Positions 43,256 through 52,899 are shown, counted from the stretch's first letter. The stretch: 64,000 bases of DNA from Flavobacteriales bacterium (GCA_023251095.1 JAHEZL010000017.1:44846-108845); one strand, 5' to 3'. The notes: generated by a model from the letters alone, not told the origin. Program-made: numbers and translations.

Positions 43256-44161
43256 TTGTTAGCAGAAAACGCCCAAATACCATCTTCCTCTCCGCTAATA
43301 CTGTCGAAGGTTTCCTCCTATATTCAATTCTCTAAATTCCGACTCGCTTCCCTCGTTGTTTTTTCAGCCGTGATCACTTACATCGTGGCGACCAAAGGAG
43401 AGTATACAGGAATGCAGCTGTTGTGGCTCACTTTAGGAGGTTTTCTGGTAACGGCAGCATCCAACGGCTACAACCAGGTGATTGAAAAAGATCTGGATAA
43501 ATTGATGGAGCGCACCAAAAACCGACCGCTTCCTACAGGTAAAATGAGCGTTCCCGAAGGGATCATTGTTGCTTCCATCATGGGCATAAGCGGGATTTAT
43601 ATTTTGGCGCACTACTTTAATCCACTCACCGGTTTACTCGGCTTTATCGCTTTAATTCTTTACGCTTTAGTATATACTCCCTTAAAAAGAAAAACTCCCT
43701 TTGCCGTATTTGTAGGGGCTTTCCCGGGTGCTATGCCTCCGCTCATCGGATGGGTGGCTGCAGTAGGAATGATTGATGTTTCGGGCTTAACCGTTTTTGC
43801 AGTACAGTTCATGTGGCAGTTTCCTCACTTTTGGGCCATCGCATGGCGCTTGAATGACGAGTATACCAAAGCCGGATTTAAAATGCTTCCTTCTCCGGGC
43901 GGACGCGACAAAGCCAGTGCTTTTCAGATATTGTTGTATTCCCTGTTCCTCATTCCCGTAAGTTTATTGCCTGCAGCATTTATGTTATCAGGAATGTTTT
44001 ATACTGTTGTTGCCATCATCGCCGGAAGCATTTTTGCTTATCAGGCCTTTACCTTATATAAAAAGTTAGATATCCCTTCAGCCACAAAGCTGATGTTCGG
44101 ATCTTTCCTTTATTTACCTCTTGTTCAAATTGCCTTACTCATTGATTATTTATTAAAATAA
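43256..44161 (+). CDS. ctaB: Haem O synthase (protohaem IX farnesyltransferase)
   Basis: A 301-residue inner membrane prenyltransferase with nine predicted helices that adds a farnesyl group to haem b to make haem o, needed for haem-copper oxidases. The first Asp-rich motif is NGYNQVIEKDLDKLMERT followed by NRPLP (about 73-95), the second is 'WRLNDEYTKAGFKMLP' (about 199-214). The start is TTG at 43256; the next in-frame ATG is far inside the protein and would remove the first helix, so TTG is preferred. Its TAA overlaps the next ATG (TAATG), starting a run of tightly packed genes. Confidence 0.95.
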   Translation: MLAENAQIPSSSPLILSKVSSYIQFSKFRLASLVVFSAVITYIVATKGEYTGMQLLWLTLGGFLVTAASNGYNQVIEKDLDKLMERTKNRPLPTGKMSVPEGIIVASIMGISGIYILAHYFNPLTGLLGFIALILYALVYTPLKRKTPFAVFVGAFPGAMPPLIGWVAAVGMIDVSGLTVFAVQFMWQFPHFWAIAWRLNDEYTKAGFKMLPSPGGRDKASAFQILLYSLFLIPVSLLPAAFMLSGMFYTVVAIIAGSIFAYQAFTLYKKLDIPSATKLMFGSFLYLPLVQIALLIDYLLK

Positions 44162-44886
44162 TGGCCAGAATCTCTAAAAGCGAACGCGAAGAAATTAACA
44201 AAAAGGTTTACAAACCTTTGATGTGGATTGCTATTGCATCCATCGTCATGCTGTTTGCGGGTTTCAGCAGCGGCTACATTGTTTCCAAAGCGGATTCGGT
44301 TTGGCTTAAAATTGTTTTGCCCGATGAGTTCATGACGAGCTCCATCATTATTGTATTGAGCAGTATTACTTTTTTTGTGGCTCAGCGCTGTATGGCCAAA
44401 AACAAAATGGCGGCAGCCAAAATCTTAGTCGGACTGACACTGGCGCTCGGTATTCTCTTCATTGTTTACCAAATGAAAGGATTTGAGAAACTAAATGAAA
44501 AAGGATCTTTCTTCTCCAACGGAAAAGTATCCATGGTAATAGAAAAAGGCGAATACGGCAAAGATTATTTTCTGATGAAAAACGATATTGAGCTGGCGGA
44601 AAAAGACGGAAAATTTTACGATCCTATAGATGCAGGATTTTTAAAACCGATAGAAAATCTTGATTTTGAGAAGGCAAATCGCTCCGCTTCCTACATTTTT
44701 GCCTTAACCGGAATTCATATTGCACATTTAATCGGGGGCATTCTTTCTCTTTTGTTCGTGTTTATCAAGACGTTACGTGGAAGATACACTTCTGAAAATT
44801 ATTTAGGGATGCAAGTAAGTTCGATTTATTGGCATTTTTTAGATTTTTTGTGGTTATATTTGTTCGCATTTTTAACATTTTTTTAA
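44161..44886 (+). CDS. Cytochrome c oxidase subunit III family protein (first copy)
   Basis: A 241-residue membrane protein of the haem-copper oxidase subunit III family, with about five helices, the conserved 'GIHIAHLIGG' near 186-195 and the final 'SIYWHFLDFLWLYLF' helix. An insert of about 45 polar residues (roughly 120-165), unusual for subunit III, separates helices two and three. A second subunit III lies nine bases downstream; the tandem pair is usual in Bacteroidota. Overlaps ctaB by one base. Confidence 0.93.
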   Translation: MARISKSEREEINKKVYKPLMWIAIASIVMLFAGFSSGYIVSKADSVWLKIVLPDEFMTSSIIIVLSSITFFVAQRCMAKNKMAAAKILVGLTLALGILFIVYQMKGFEKLNEKGSFFSNGKVSMVIEKGEYGKDYFLMKNDIELAEKDGKFYDPIDAGFLKPIENLDFEKANRSASYIFALTGIHIAHLIGGILSLLFVFIKTLRGRYTSENYLGMQVSSIYWHFLDFLWLYLFAFLTFF

Positions 44887-44895
44887 ATCTTAGTT

Positions 44896-45645
44896 ATGTC
44901 ATCAGAAGCATCAAAAGCTATTGAGCCCAAAGTTCTCTGGGGAGGTAAGATATCTCCATTTAGTATCAGTTACGGAAAATTAATGATGTGGATCTTCTTG
45001 GTATCCGATGCCCTTACCTTTGGTGGGTTGTTGGTTTCCCTAGGTTTTGCACGTCACGCAGCCGTTACAAAAGGATTTGCCTGGCCATCGTCAGAGCAGG
45101 TGTTTACCCACTTTCCGTTCACACACGCACATCTTCCGCTACTGTATGTAGCTTTCATGACTTTCGTACTGATCATTTCTTCTGTTACCATGGTATTGGC
45201 GGTTGAAGCCGGTCACCGTATGGACAAGAAAAAAGTAGCTTTCTGGTTGGCTTTAACTGTTGTAGGTGGTTTGGTTTTCCTTTTCTCTCAGGTTTGGGAG
45301 TGGAGTACTTTCATCGCCGGACCGGATGGTGATATTACAACATGGGGCGACAATGCTACCTTAAAACAAAACTTCTTTTTACCAACAGGCAACGTAATAG
45401 ATGGTGCTGCACAACTGGGGGTTGAAGGTCCACAGGCTTATGCCATGTTCTTCTTCTTCATTACAGGTTTCCACGGTTTCCACGTATTCACGGGAGTGCT
45501 CTTCAACTTCATTATATTGTTAAATGTATTGGGCGGAACTTACGAAAAACGCGGTCACTACGAAATGGTAGAGAAAGTTGGTTTGTACTGGCACTTTATC
45601 GACTTAGTTTGGGTTTTCGTATTTACCTTCTACTACCTGGTTTAA
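44896..45645 (+). CDS. Cytochrome c oxidase subunit III (second copy)
   Basis: A 249-residue subunit III with about six helices: 'KLMMWIFLVSDALTFGGLL' at about 31-49 (the conserved Glu replaced by Asp-Ala), 'GFHGFHVFTGVLFN' near 194-207 and 'YWHFIDLVWVFVFTFYYLV' at the C-terminus. It is expected to stabilise the caa3-type oxidase and guide oxygen. It differs enough from the copy just upstream to be a separate subunit, not a recent duplicate. Subunits I and II are not in this window. Confidence 0.94.
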   Translation: MSSEASKAIEPKVLWGGKISPFSISYGKLMMWIFLVSDALTFGGLLVSLGFARHAAVTKGFAWPSSEQVFTHFPFTHAHLPLLYVAFMTFVLIISSVTMVLAVEAGHRMDKKKVAFWLALTVVGGLVFLFSQVWEWSTFIAGPDGDITTWGDNATLKQNFFLPTGNVIDGAAQLGVEGPQAYAMFFFFITGFHGFHVFTGVLFNFIILLNVLGGTYEKRGHYEMVEKVGLYWHFIDLVWVFVFTFYYLV

Positions 45646-45670
45646 TTATTAACTGTAAAAAACAAGCTCC

Positions 45671-46042
45671 ATGGAAAGAGATGACATTATAGAATATTCA
45701 TTACACGCTCACCACTCTGAAGAAGACGGTGCTAAGCTTAGAAAGAAAATTTATTTCGTTACAGTATTGCTTTCAGTGATCACTATCATTGAGGTTTTGG
45801 TAGGTGTTTTCATCTCCCGTTCTGCTAACGAAGGAACCAATCTTTGGGAAAGCATTAAAATCGGATACATCATCCTTACTTTAATTAAAGCAGGATACAT
45901 CGTTTTGATTTTCATGCACCTTGGCGACGAGCGCAAACATTTCAAATGGGTTATTTTAGCTCCTTATATTTTATTCCTACTGTATCTGATATTTATTGCT
46001 TTGGATGAAGCAGTAGCTGTTGGAAATGGAATGACGATGTAA
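45671..46042 (+). CDS. Cytochrome c oxidase subunit IV family protein
   Basis: A 123-residue membrane protein with three helices, matching the CyoD/CaaD subunit IV group: 'YFVTVLLSVITIIEVLVGVFISR', 'IKIGYIILTLIKAGYIVLIFMHLGDE' and 'WVILAPYILFLLYLIF'. The 'FMHLGDE' ending the second helix is typical. It helps assemble the oxidase. Its stop is joined to the next ATG (TAATGG). Confidence 0.93.
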   Translation: MERDDIIEYSLHAHHSEEDGAKLRKKIYFVTVLLSVITIIEVLVGVFISRSANEGTNLWESIKIGYIILTLIKAGYIVLIFMHLGDERKHFKWVILAPYILFLLYLIFIALDEAVAVGNGMTM

Positions 46043-46701
46043 TGGAAATATCGGGTTCAAAAAAAAGAATTTTATTTATCGGATTATTTGTAGTGCCATT
46101 CTTAATTGCAATGGCACTCATTTTTTATGGCAAGGGCATGGGCCAGCTTCCGAAATACTATCAGGAAGAAAGTGTAAATGAAAAGGGAGAAAAGACAAAA
46201 GAATACTATTCGGCCCCGCTTCAAAGTTTTCCTGATGCTTTTAATTCTTTCCAATCCATGTCGGATTCTACTTCCTATGTCATCTGCCTTTTTCCCGATT
46301 CATTGAAAGACCGCTGGGACAAACAATTACTTTACATCGAACGCATTTTAGTGCAACACAAAGGAGCACACGTGGCTTCATTTTTTGAAGAAGATACTTC
46401 AGGGAAATTAGTGTGGCCCACAGCCAATCCTCAAGAATTTATTGGGGCTCAACCTTTATGGGAAACTTACAAAGTTCCCAAATCAGCCTGGGGAAAGCTC
46501 TGCAGCGATTTTAAAATTGTACCGAAAGAAATCAAAGACCTTTACTTTCCTCCTTATATTATTTTGGATAAACAAAGAAGAGTACGATCCATGGTTCCGT
46601 TGACAGGATTGAAGGATGTAAAAGAAATTACCGGTCGACTCAAGCGCTTAAACAATGAATATGCTGCGGTTAAAAAAACAATTGAACAGAAAGAAAAATA
46701 G
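46042..46701 (+). CDS. Membrane-anchored thioredoxin-fold-like protein of the oxidase operon, unknown function
   Basis: A 219-residue protein with one N-terminal helix (about 9-29) and a periplasmic domain. The domain has the order of a thioredoxin-like fold: a strand-helix-strand unit with 'VICLFPDSLKDRWDKQLLYIERILVQHKGAHVASFFEED' (in pieces), and later 'FPPYIILDKQRRVRSMVPL', which resembles the cis-Pro strand of such proteins. There is no CxxC motif and only two cysteines, so a thiol redox role is unlikely. It lies between oxidase subunit IV and SCO and probably assists oxidase assembly. The family has no name known to me. Confidence 0.72.
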   Translation: MEISGSKKRILFIGLFVVPFLIAMALIFYGKGMGQLPKYYQEESVNEKGEKTKEYYSAPLQSFPDAFNSFQSMSDSTSYVICLFPDSLKDRWDKQLLYIERILVQHKGAHVASFFEEDTSGKLVWPTANPQEFIGAQPLWETYKVPKSAWGKLCSDFKIVPKEIKDLYFPPYIILDKQRRVRSMVPLTGLKDVKEITGRLKRLNNEYAAVKKTIEQKEK

Positions 46702-47356
46702 TTCAAAAGTTAAGCTGGGCGCTTTACTGTTTCCTGCTTTGCTGGTGGCCTGCGGTCCGAAAGCACAAGAAGAAAATCATCAAATTACTTATGAGAACAC
46801 AGGGGTTTACCCCCCTATTTTAGGTGAAGTAGATACCGACTCTCTTGGAGACACCATTTACCATACGATTCCGGAGTTTTCATTTGTGAATCAGGACAAT
46901 CAAATCACCAACAGTTCTTCCTTAAAAGGTAAAATTTACGTAGCCGATTTTTTCTTTACTACCTGTCCGAGTATTTGTCCGATAATGACCAAACAACTCA
47001 CCCGCGTTCAAAAAGAATTTTCAAAGGACACTGCGCTAAAAATTATTTCTTTCACTGTTGATCCCGATAAAGACAAAAGTGAAGTGCTGAAAACTTACGC
47101 CGATAAAAATGGCGCTAATACTGATCAGTGGAGCTTTTACACCGGCGAAAAACAAAAAATTTACCGGCTCGGACAAAAAGGATTTTTACTCGTAGCCCCC
47201 GAATACCGCAATGACACTATAGATTTTTTACACAGCGACAAACTCGTGTTGGTGGATCAACTCAGCAGAATACGCGGCTTTTATTCAGGAACCGATTCCA
47301 CAGAAGTCGATCAATTAATCAAAGACATTAAACTTTTAAAAAATGCAAGCAAATAA
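46655..47356 (+). CDS. SCO1/SenC family copper chaperone lipoprotein
   Basis: A 233-residue lipoprotein of the SCO family that delivers copper to the CuA site of cytochrome oxidase or reduces its cysteines. The lipobox ends at Cys33 (LLVAC). The copper motif is CPSIC (Cys104 and Cys108), and the third ligand is the His in FLHSDKLV. It overlaps the preceding gene by 47 bases, which is long; an internal start near the TTG at 46682 would shorten it but leave the lipoprotein signal intact. It also overlaps the next gene by 14 bases. Confidence 0.93.
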   Translation: MNMLRLKKQLNRKKNSSKVKLGALLFPALLVACGPKAQEENHQITYENTGVYPPILGEVDTDSLGDTIYHTIPEFSFVNQDNQITNSSSLKGKIYVADFFFTTCPSICPIMTKQLTRVQKEFSKDTALKIISFTVDPDKDKSEVLKTYADKNGANTDQWSFYTGEKQKIYRLGQKGFLLVAPEYRNDTIDFLHSDKLVLVDQLSRIRGFYSGTDSTEVDQLIKDIKLLKNASK

Positions 47357-47858
47357 AAACATTGAAAGAGCCATCTGGATTTTTACCGGAGTGGTTTTCG
47401 CTTTAGTACTTTCTTTACACGAAATTCAAAAAGCTGCGTTGGATGCGCCCTTCACGAAAAACCTTCCTAAGCTGAATGCTACCATCAACGGCACTTGCTT
47501 TATTTTATTGATCCTTTCCTTACTGATGATCAAACAAAAAAACATTGTAATGCACAAGCGTCTCAACACACTGGCCATGATTTTATCGGTGCTGTTTTTA
47601 TTGTCGTATGTAGTATACCACATGTTCAATCCCGACACTAAATACCTTGGAGAATATACAGGACTCTATTACTTCATCCTTTTTTCTCACATCGTTCTTG
47701 CAGCGGTTTCTTTGCCGATGATTTTGTTTTCTTATTACCGCGGACTGACCAACGATATTCAAAAACACAAAAAACTGGTGCGCTGGACTTATCCTATCTG
47801 GCTCTATGTAACGCTGAGCGGAGTTTTGGTTTATGTTTTCCTTGCTCCTTATTATTGA
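47343..47858 (+). CDS. DUF420 (CtaM-like) membrane protein
   Basis: A 171-residue membrane protein with about five helices, of the DUF420 family. Conserved His residues are seen in 'VMHKRLNTLAMILS' and 'YVVYHMFN', 'FSHIVLAAVSLPMIL' and 'KHKKLVRWTYPIWLYVTLSGVLVYV'. The CtaM member of this family is needed for caa3/aa3 oxidase maturation in Firmicutes. Last gene of the tightly packed oxidase accessory run. Confidence 0.92.
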   Translation: MQANKNIERAIWIFTGVVFALVLSLHEIQKAALDAPFTKNLPKLNATINGTCFILLILSLLMIKQKNIVMHKRLNTLAMILSVLFLLSYVVYHMFNPDTKYLGEYTGLYYFILFSHIVLAAVSLPMILFSYYRGLTNDIQKHKKLVRWTYPIWLYVTLSGVLVYVFLAPYY

Positions 47859-47873
47859 TTAATTGTTCATCCC

Positions 47874-47955
47874 GTAGAGACGCAAGATTTTGCGTCTCCC
47901 AACATGGTTCCGCTTCTCCAATTGGATTGTGAGACGGAAAATCTTCTGTCTCTAC
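47874..47955. repeat. GTAGAGACGC palindromic element, diverged copy
   Basis: Left arm GTAGAGACGCAAGATTTTGC continues to 47898; right arm 47931-47955 ends TCTGTCTCTAC with three mismatches. The centre is 32 bases. It lies after the DUF420 gene and could end the oxidase transcript. A perfect copy is at 34436. Confidence 0.85.
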
Positions 47956-47995
47956 AAATACCATTCTCAGCTGAAAATTTGCTTATTTTTACCTC

Positions 47996-48262
47996 GTGAA
48001 AAAATTGCTACTCATATTCTTTCTATTCCTCTCTGGCGTAAACGCCCTCTACTCCCAATGCTCACAATGTAAAGCAGTAGCAGAATCAGGATTGAAAAAC
48101 GGCAGTAATCTTTCCGATATGGATCAATCTTATGGAAGAGGACTCAATTCAGGAATTTTAGTGCTGGCCGTAATTCCCTATATTATTTTAGCGGGCATCG
48201 TCTGGCTTTTTTTTAGAAAAAAAATTAAAGAAAAAGTGCTTTCTATTTTACATCGAAAGTAG
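47996..48262 (+). CDS. Small membrane protein with CSQC motif
   Basis: An 88-residue protein starting at GTG 47996. A cleavable signal or first helix (1-~20) is followed by CSQCKAV, a CxxC pair, then a polar stretch and a second helix (about 52-72) with a basic C-terminal tail. It is found after oxidase accessory genes and its CxxC may hold a metal or take part in thiol exchange. The repeat element separates it from the DUF420 gene, so it may have its own promoter. Confidence 0.75.
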   Translation: MKKLLLIFFLFLSGVNALYSQCSQCKAVAESGLKNGSNLSDMDQSYGRGLNSGILVLAVIPYIILAGIVWLFFRKKIKEKVLSILHRK

Positions 48263-48269
48263 AATTCAC

Positions 48270-48277
48270 TACATTTG
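48270..48277 (+). promoter_or_regulatory. Bacteroidota -7 box for the SAM riboswitch-metH transcript
   Basis: TACATTTG, a perfect TAnnTTTG match. Transcription would begin about 48283, some 18 bases before the riboswitch. Confidence 0.6.
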
Positions 48278-48300
48278 TGTCATTCGTTCTTTAAACATTG

Positions 48301-48399
48301 CTTATTAAGAAAGGTGGAGGGACTGGCCCTACGAAACCTTGGCAACCATTCCTTAATTGGAACAGGTGCTAATTCCAACCCTGCAAAGGGCAAAATAAG
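48301..48399 (+). promoter_or_regulatory. SAM-I (S-box) riboswitch
   Basis: P1 is CTTATT (48301-48306) pairing with AATAAG (48394-48399). Inside are the S-box core sequences AAGAAAGGTGGAGGGACTGG, CCCTACGAAACC, GGCAACC and CAGGTGCTAATTCC in the right order. S-adenosylmethionine binding should stabilise P1 and favour the terminator at 48442, switching off methionine synthase when SAM is plentiful. Confidence 0.93.
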
Positions 48400-48441
48400 A
48401 AACGTAAATTGTAAAAAAATTTATCTATATAAACTTATGCG

Positions 48442-48476
48442 CCCTTCTTGAAGATTCAGGAAGGGTTTTTTGTTTT
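48442..48476 (+). terminator. Riboswitch expression platform terminator
   Basis: CCCTTC-T-TGA and TCA-G-GAAGGG form a ten-pair stem with a short loop and are followed by TTTTTTGTTTTT. It lies between the SAM-I aptamer and the metH start, and occupies the bases that an upstream in-frame ATG (48448) would use, so that start is not credible. Confidence 0.88.
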
Positions 48477-48495
48477 TAATGATTTAATAAATAAT

Positions 48496-49515
48496 ATGAA
48501 TAAACCGGACGTCAGAGAAGTATTGAAAGAGCGCATCCTCGTATTGGATGGCGCTATGGGAAGCTTAATTCAAACCTATAATCTTACAGAAGAAGATTTC
48601 AGGGGCGAAAAATTTAAGGATCATCCACACTCTTTAAAAGGGAACAATGACCTCGTGGGCATATCGCGCCCTGATGTATTGAAAGAAATTCACTGCCTCT
48701 ATTTAGAAGCGGGAGCTGATATTTTAGAAACCAATACTTTCAGTGGTACTACTATCGCTCAGGCAGATTACCATTTGGAGCATGCAGTATATGATATCAA
48801 CTACTATTCAGCGAAAATTGCCAAAGAAGCTGCTGATGAATACACTGCTAAAAACCCTGCTAAACCAAGATATGTGGCAGGATCTATCGGTCCGACAAAC
48901 AGAACAGCGTCTATGTCGCCCGATGTAAATGACCCTGGCTACAGAGCCGTTACTTTTGACCAATTGGTGGTTGCTTACTCCGAACAAGTAAAAGCGTTGA
49001 TAGAAGGTGGTGTTGACATCCTTTTGGTAGAAACTATTTTTGATACCCTCAACGCAAAAGCCGCTATGGTGGCCATCAGCGATGTACAGGAAGAACTCGG
49101 AACAAATCTTCCGGTAATGATTTCGGGTACCATCACCGATGCCAGCGGAAGAACTTTATCGGGACAAACTGCCGAAGCCTTTTTAGCTTCGGTATCCCAC
49201 ATGGATTTATTGAGCGTTGGCTTCAACTGCGCTTTAGGAGCCGATTTGATGAGACCTTATCTTGAGGTTTTATCCAACAATACTTCTTTTGGTGTGAGCG
49301 CTCACCCTAACGCGGGCTTACCTAATGAGATGGGTGAATACGATGAAACTCCTTCCGATATGCAAAAACAAATCATTGGCTTTTTGGACAGAGGTTTAGT
49401 GAACATCATTGGCGGTTGCTGCGGTACAACACCTGCACACATCAAAGCCATTGCTGACGCTGCCGCAAAATACAAACCGAGAAAAAAGATTAACCTTCAA
49501 TTAGAAACTGTTTAA
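48496..49515 (+). CDS. metH: Methionine synthase, homocysteine-binding part (split MetH, first piece)
   Basis: A 339-residue cytoplasmic protein equal to the N-terminal homocysteine S-methyltransferase domain of cobalamin-dependent methionine synthase. '[12 protein letters not shown]' opens the barrel, and the zinc-binding cysteines are Cys245 (FNCALG) and Cys308-Cys309 (GGCCGT). The remaining MetH domains are coded by the next gene, one base after this stop, so the enzyme is assembled from two chains. ATG 48496 is chosen because the earlier ATG at 48448 is in the terminator stem. Controlled by the SAM-I riboswitch. Confidence 0.95.
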   Translation: MNKPDVREVLKERILVLDGAMGSLIQTYNLTEEDFRGEKFKDHPHSLKGNNDLVGISRPDVLKEIHCLYLEAGADILETNTFSGTTIAQADYHLEHAVYDINYYSAKIAKEAADEYTAKNPAKPRYVAGSIGPTNRTASMSPDVNDPGYRAVTFDQLVVAYSEQVKALIEGGVDILLVETIFDTLNAKAAMVAISDVQEELGTNLPVMISGTITDASGRTLSGQTAEAFLASVSHMDLLSVGFNCALGADLMRPYLEVLSNNTSFGVSAHPNAGLPNEMGEYDETPSDMQKQIIGFLDRGLVNIIGGCCGTTPAHIKAIADAAAKYKPRKKINLQLETV

Positions 49516-49516
49516 T

Positions 49517-52240
49517 ATGCCCCTGCATCCTGATTATCCCGGTGATTACAAATATAAATGGCACAACTATCCTTCGCTGAGATTAAGCGGATTGGAGCCA
49601 TTAATAGTAACTCCCGAAACCAACTTCGTGAACATCGGCGAACGTACCAACGTGACCGGTTCCAAGGCTTTTTTGCGTTTGATCAAAGAAGAAAAATTCG
49701 ATGAAGCGTTGGTGGTTGCCCGCGACCAGGTAGAAGGCGGCGCGCAAGTCATCGACATCAACATGGACGAAGGGATGATAGATGGTGTGGAATCCATGAA
49801 ACGCTTCCTGAACCTCATCGCTGCTGAGCCCGATATCGCTAAGGTCCCTATCATGATCGACTCCTCGAAATGGGAAATCATTGAAGAAGGTTTGAAATGC
49901 GTACAGGGAAAATGTATCGTGAATTCCATCTCACTAAAAGTGGGGGAAGAAAGATTCATCTGGGAAGCAAAACAGGTTAAAAAGTACGGTGCTGCAGTGA
50001 TTGTTATGGCTTTCGACGAAGTGGGCCAGGCCGATAATTACCAAAGAAGAATTGAAATTGTAAAAAGATCTTATGACTTGCTAGTGGGACCGAAAATAAA
50101 ATTCGCACCACAGGACATCATCTTCGACTTGAATATTTTCCCTGTTGCTACAGGTATGGAAGAACACAGAAAAAATGCTGTGGATTTCTTCCAGGCTACC
50201 CGCTGGGTACGCGAAAACCTTCCTGCTGCCCACGTGAGCGGCGGTGTGAGTAACGTGTCATTTTCCTTCAGAGGAAACAATCCTATGCGTGAGGCCATTC
50301 ACTCGGCTTTCCTTTTCCATGCCATCAAAGAAGGTATGGACATGGGTATCGTGAATCCTGCGATGCTGGAGGTTTACGACGATATCAATAAAGATTTATT
50401 GGAGCGTGTTGAAGATGTTTTATTAGACAGAAGAGACGATGCTACTGAACGTTTACTCGAGTTTGCCGAATCAGTAAAAGGCGGAGTAAAAGAGAAAAAA
50501 GCCGATGACGCCTGGAGAAGCGAAACAGTTGAAAAACGCTTAGCGCATGCACTGGTAAAAGGGATTGCTGATTTCGTGGAATTAGATGTGGAAGAAGCGC
50601 GTCATCAATATGCGCGTCCTTTACATATCATTGAAGGTCCACTAATGGACGGAATGAATATAGTTGGAGATTTATTCGGAAGCGGAAAAATGTTTTTGCC
50701 GCAAGTAGTAAAAAGTGCCCGCGTAATGAAAAAAGCGGTGGCTTATTTACTTCCTTTCCTTGAAGCAGATAAAGCCGAAGGAACAAATACCTCTGCCGGA
50801 AAAGTATTGCTGGCAACGGTTAAAGGCGATGTACACGATATCGGTAAAAATATTGTGGGCGTTGTTTTGGCCTGTAACAACTATGAAATCATCGACTTAG
50901 GAGTTATGATTCCTTGCGATAAAATTCTCGCAGAAGCGAAAAAACACAATGTAGATATCATTGGTTTGAGCGGATTGATTACGCCGTCGCTGGATGAAAT
51001 GGTATACGTAGCCAAAGAAATGGAACGCGAAGGATTTAAAATTCCTTTATTGATTGGCGGCGCCACCACTTCTAAAGTGCACACCGCTGTTAAAATTGAT
51101 CAGCATTATACCGGTAATCAGGCCGTACACGTGCTCGATGCTTCCCGTGCCGTAACTGTTGCCAACTCTTTATTGGGCGACAACAAAGCGAAATACATTG
51201 AAGATGTACAAGCGGAATACGACCGCATGCGCATCAATCACGCCAAGAAAAAAGCGCAAAAAGATACCATCACCATTGCTGATGCACAAGCCAATCACTT
51301 CCCTATTGAATGGAAAGCTGAAGATATTGTGAAGCCGAAATTCCTCGGAGTTAAAACAATTACCGATGTTAAACTGGAAGAGCTTGTTCCTTACATCGAC
51401 TGGACTCCTTTTTTCCAAACCTGGGAACTCCACGGAAAATTCCCTGCAATTTTAGAAGACAAAGTTGTAGGCACCGAAGCGACTACCGTTTACAACGACG
51501 CGCAAAAAATGTTGAAACAGATTGTGGCCGAAAAATGGCTCACCAATAAAGCGGTAATAGGCTTGTGGCCTGCCAATGCTGTAGGTGACGATATTGAATT
51601 GTACACCGACGAAACAAGAAAAACAGTACTGAATAAATTCCACATGGTGCGTCAGCAATCGAAAAAAAGCGACGATGCTTACAACATGTCGCTCGCCGAT
51701 TTCGTTGCTCCTAAAACAACAGGCCTGGCCGATTATATGGGAGCTTTCGCAGTAACTACAGGTTTAGGAATTGAACCGCATATTGAAAAATTTGAGAAGG
51801 ACCACGACGACTATTCCAGCATTTTGTTAAAAGCGCTGGCAGATAGATTGGCCGAGGCTTTCACTGAATTCATGCATGAAAAAGTACGTAAAGAAATCTG
51901 GGGTTATGATGCTCAGGAAACTTTATCCAATGAAGATTTAATCAAGGAAGAATACAAAGGAATCCGTCCGGCACCGGGCTATCCGGCTTGTCCCGACCAT
52001 ACTGAAAAATGGACCATCTTTAAATTACTCGACGCTGAAAAAAATGCCGGCATTCAACTCACAGATAGTTTAGCCATGTATCCTGCTTCTTCTGTTAGCG
52101 GCTGGTATTTCGGACATCCGCAAAGCAAATATTTCGGTATCGGTAAAATTGAAAAAGATCAGGTGGAACAATACGCTCAACGCAAAGGCGAATCGGTAGA
52201 GTTTATTGAAAAATGGTTGTCGCCAAACTTGAATTATTAA
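49517..52240 (+). CDS. metH: Methionine synthase, folate/B12/activation part (split MetH, second piece)
   Basis: A 907-residue protein with the other three MetH modules: pterin-binding barrel (about 30-300, '[15 protein letters not shown]' and '[11 protein letters not shown]'), cobalamin cap and binding domain (about 325-560, DVHDIG at 438-443 with His440 as the lower cobalt ligand, '[13 protein letters not shown]', '[12 protein letters not shown]'), and the SAM-binding activation domain (about 580-900, '[12 protein letters not shown]' and '[15 protein letters not shown]'). Together with the preceding gene it moves a methyl group from methyltetrahydrofolate to homocysteine. It ends one base into the next ATG. 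Confidence 0.96.
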   Translation: MPLHPDYPGDYKYKWHNYPSLRLSGLEPLIVTPETNFVNIGERTNVTGSKAFLRLIKEEKFDEALVVARDQVEGGAQVIDINMDEGMIDGVESMKRFLNLIAAEPDIAKVPIMIDSSKWEIIEEGLKCVQGKCIVNSISLKVGEERFIWEAKQVKKYGAAVIVMAFDEVGQADNYQRRIEIVKRSYDLLVGPKIKFAPQDIIFDLNIFPVATGMEEHRKNAVDFFQATRWVRENLPAAHVSGGVSNVSFSFRGNNPMREAIHSAFLFHAIKEGMDMGIVNPAMLEVYDDINKDLLERVEDVLLDRRDDATERLLEFAESVKGGVKEKKADDAWRSETVEKRLAHALVKGIADFVELDVEEARHQYARPLHIIEGPLMDGMNIVGDLFGSGKMFLPQVVKSARVMKKAVAYLLPFLEADKAEGTNTSAGKVLLATVKGDVHDIGKNIVGVVLACNNYEIIDLGVMIPCDKILAEAKKHNVDIIGLSGLITPSLDEMVYVAKEMEREGFKIPLLIGGATTSKVHTAVKIDQHYTGNQAVHVLDASRAVTVANSLLGDNKAKYIEDVQAEYDRMRINHAKKKAQKDTITIADAQANHFPIEWKAEDIVKPKFLGVKTITDVKLEELVPYIDWTPFFQTWELHGKFPAILEDKVVGTEATTVYNDAQKMLKQIVAEKWLTNKAVIGLWPANAVGDDIELYTDETRKTVLNKFHMVRQQSKKSDDAYNMSLADFVAPKTTGLADYMGAFAVTTGLGIEPHIEKFEKDHDDYSSILLKALADRLAEAFTEFMHEKVRKEIWGYDAQETLSNEDLIKEEYKGIRPAPGYPACPDHTEKWTIFKLLDAEKNAGIQLTDSLAMYPASSVSGWYFGHPQSKYFGIGKIEKDQVEQYAQRKGESVEFIEKWLSPNLNY

Positions 52241-52836
52241 TGAGAAAACTGCTTTTCATATTTTCATTTTTTATAGCGCTGACCAATCTTTCAGCGCAAA
52301 CTTCAGGCTTGGATTTAAGTGGCAGATGCTCTTGCGAATCCTGTGTGAAAGCACAAAAGCACAGAGATTCACTGATGGGTATCACAAAAACAAAAGTGGT
52401 AGTAGCAGAAAAAAAAGAACCGGTAATTCTTCCCAAAAAAAAAGAATTTAAATTAAATGAAGAAGGCGCAAGTGTTGATACCGGACAGGTATACATTTTA
52501 AAAAATGTTCGTTTTGTGGCCGAACAAGCCATTTTTATGGATCGCTCCTACTATGAACTGGATCAGCTGGTGGTGTTTTTGAAAAAAAATCCAACAGTAA
52601 AAATTTCTATTAACGGACACGTTAACGGTCCGGGATCACCCAACACTCCCTACTACCAAAAACTTTCCGAAGACCGCTGTCAGGCTGTGCAAATGTATTT
52701 GATGGAACACGGCGTAAAAGCCGGTCGCTTAAATAAACAAGGCTTTGGCAACAGTAAAATGCTTTTCCCCGCTCCGGTGAGTGAATATGAATCGGAAGCC
52801 AACAGAAGAGTAGAGATCCTCATCACGGCGAAATAA
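52240..52836 (+). CDS. OmpA-like protein with CxCxxC motif, first of a tandem pair
   Basis: A 198-residue exported protein. Signal peptide about 1-19; just after it, GRCSCESCVKAQKH gives Cys30-x-Cys32-x2-Cys35. A Lys-rich linker leads to an OmpA C-terminal domain (about 88-198) that binds peptidoglycan: 'NPTVKISINGHVN', 'LSEDRCQAVQMYLMEHGV' and 'ANRRVEILI'. The usual 'GHTD' is GHVN here and in the neighbour. The ATG at 52240 overlaps the metH stop by one base, so it lies in that operon, though no methionine role is apparent. Confidence 0.85.
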   Translation: MRKLLFIFSFFIALTNLSAQTSGLDLSGRCSCESCVKAQKHRDSLMGITKTKVVVAEKKEPVILPKKKEFKLNEEGASVDTGQVYILKNVRFVAEQAIFMDRSYYELDQLVVFLKKNPTVKISINGHVNGPGSPNTPYYQKLSEDRCQAVQMYLMEHGVKAGRLNKQGFGNSKMLFPAPVSEYESEANRRVEILITAK

Positions 52837-52899
52837 CTCAAAAGCACTAAGCTTCTTTATCAGAAAAGAAGTCATTATATTAGCTTAAATTGCAGCACC

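Noticed and set aside
44161..45645. Two subunit III genes as one broken or recently duplicated gene
   Set aside because: Both are complete, differ throughout, and tandem subunit III genes are normal in Bacteroidota oxidase operons.
46655..46701. The 47-base overlap of the oxidase-operon gene and SCO as a frameshift in one fused gene
   Set aside because: The SCO protein has its own lipoprotein signal and the upstream protein has a complete domain and stop, so they are two genes.
48448..48495. Upstream ATG for the first metH piece
   Set aside because: The codons lie in the terminator stem and T-run of the riboswitch; MetH similarity begins after the ATG at 48496.
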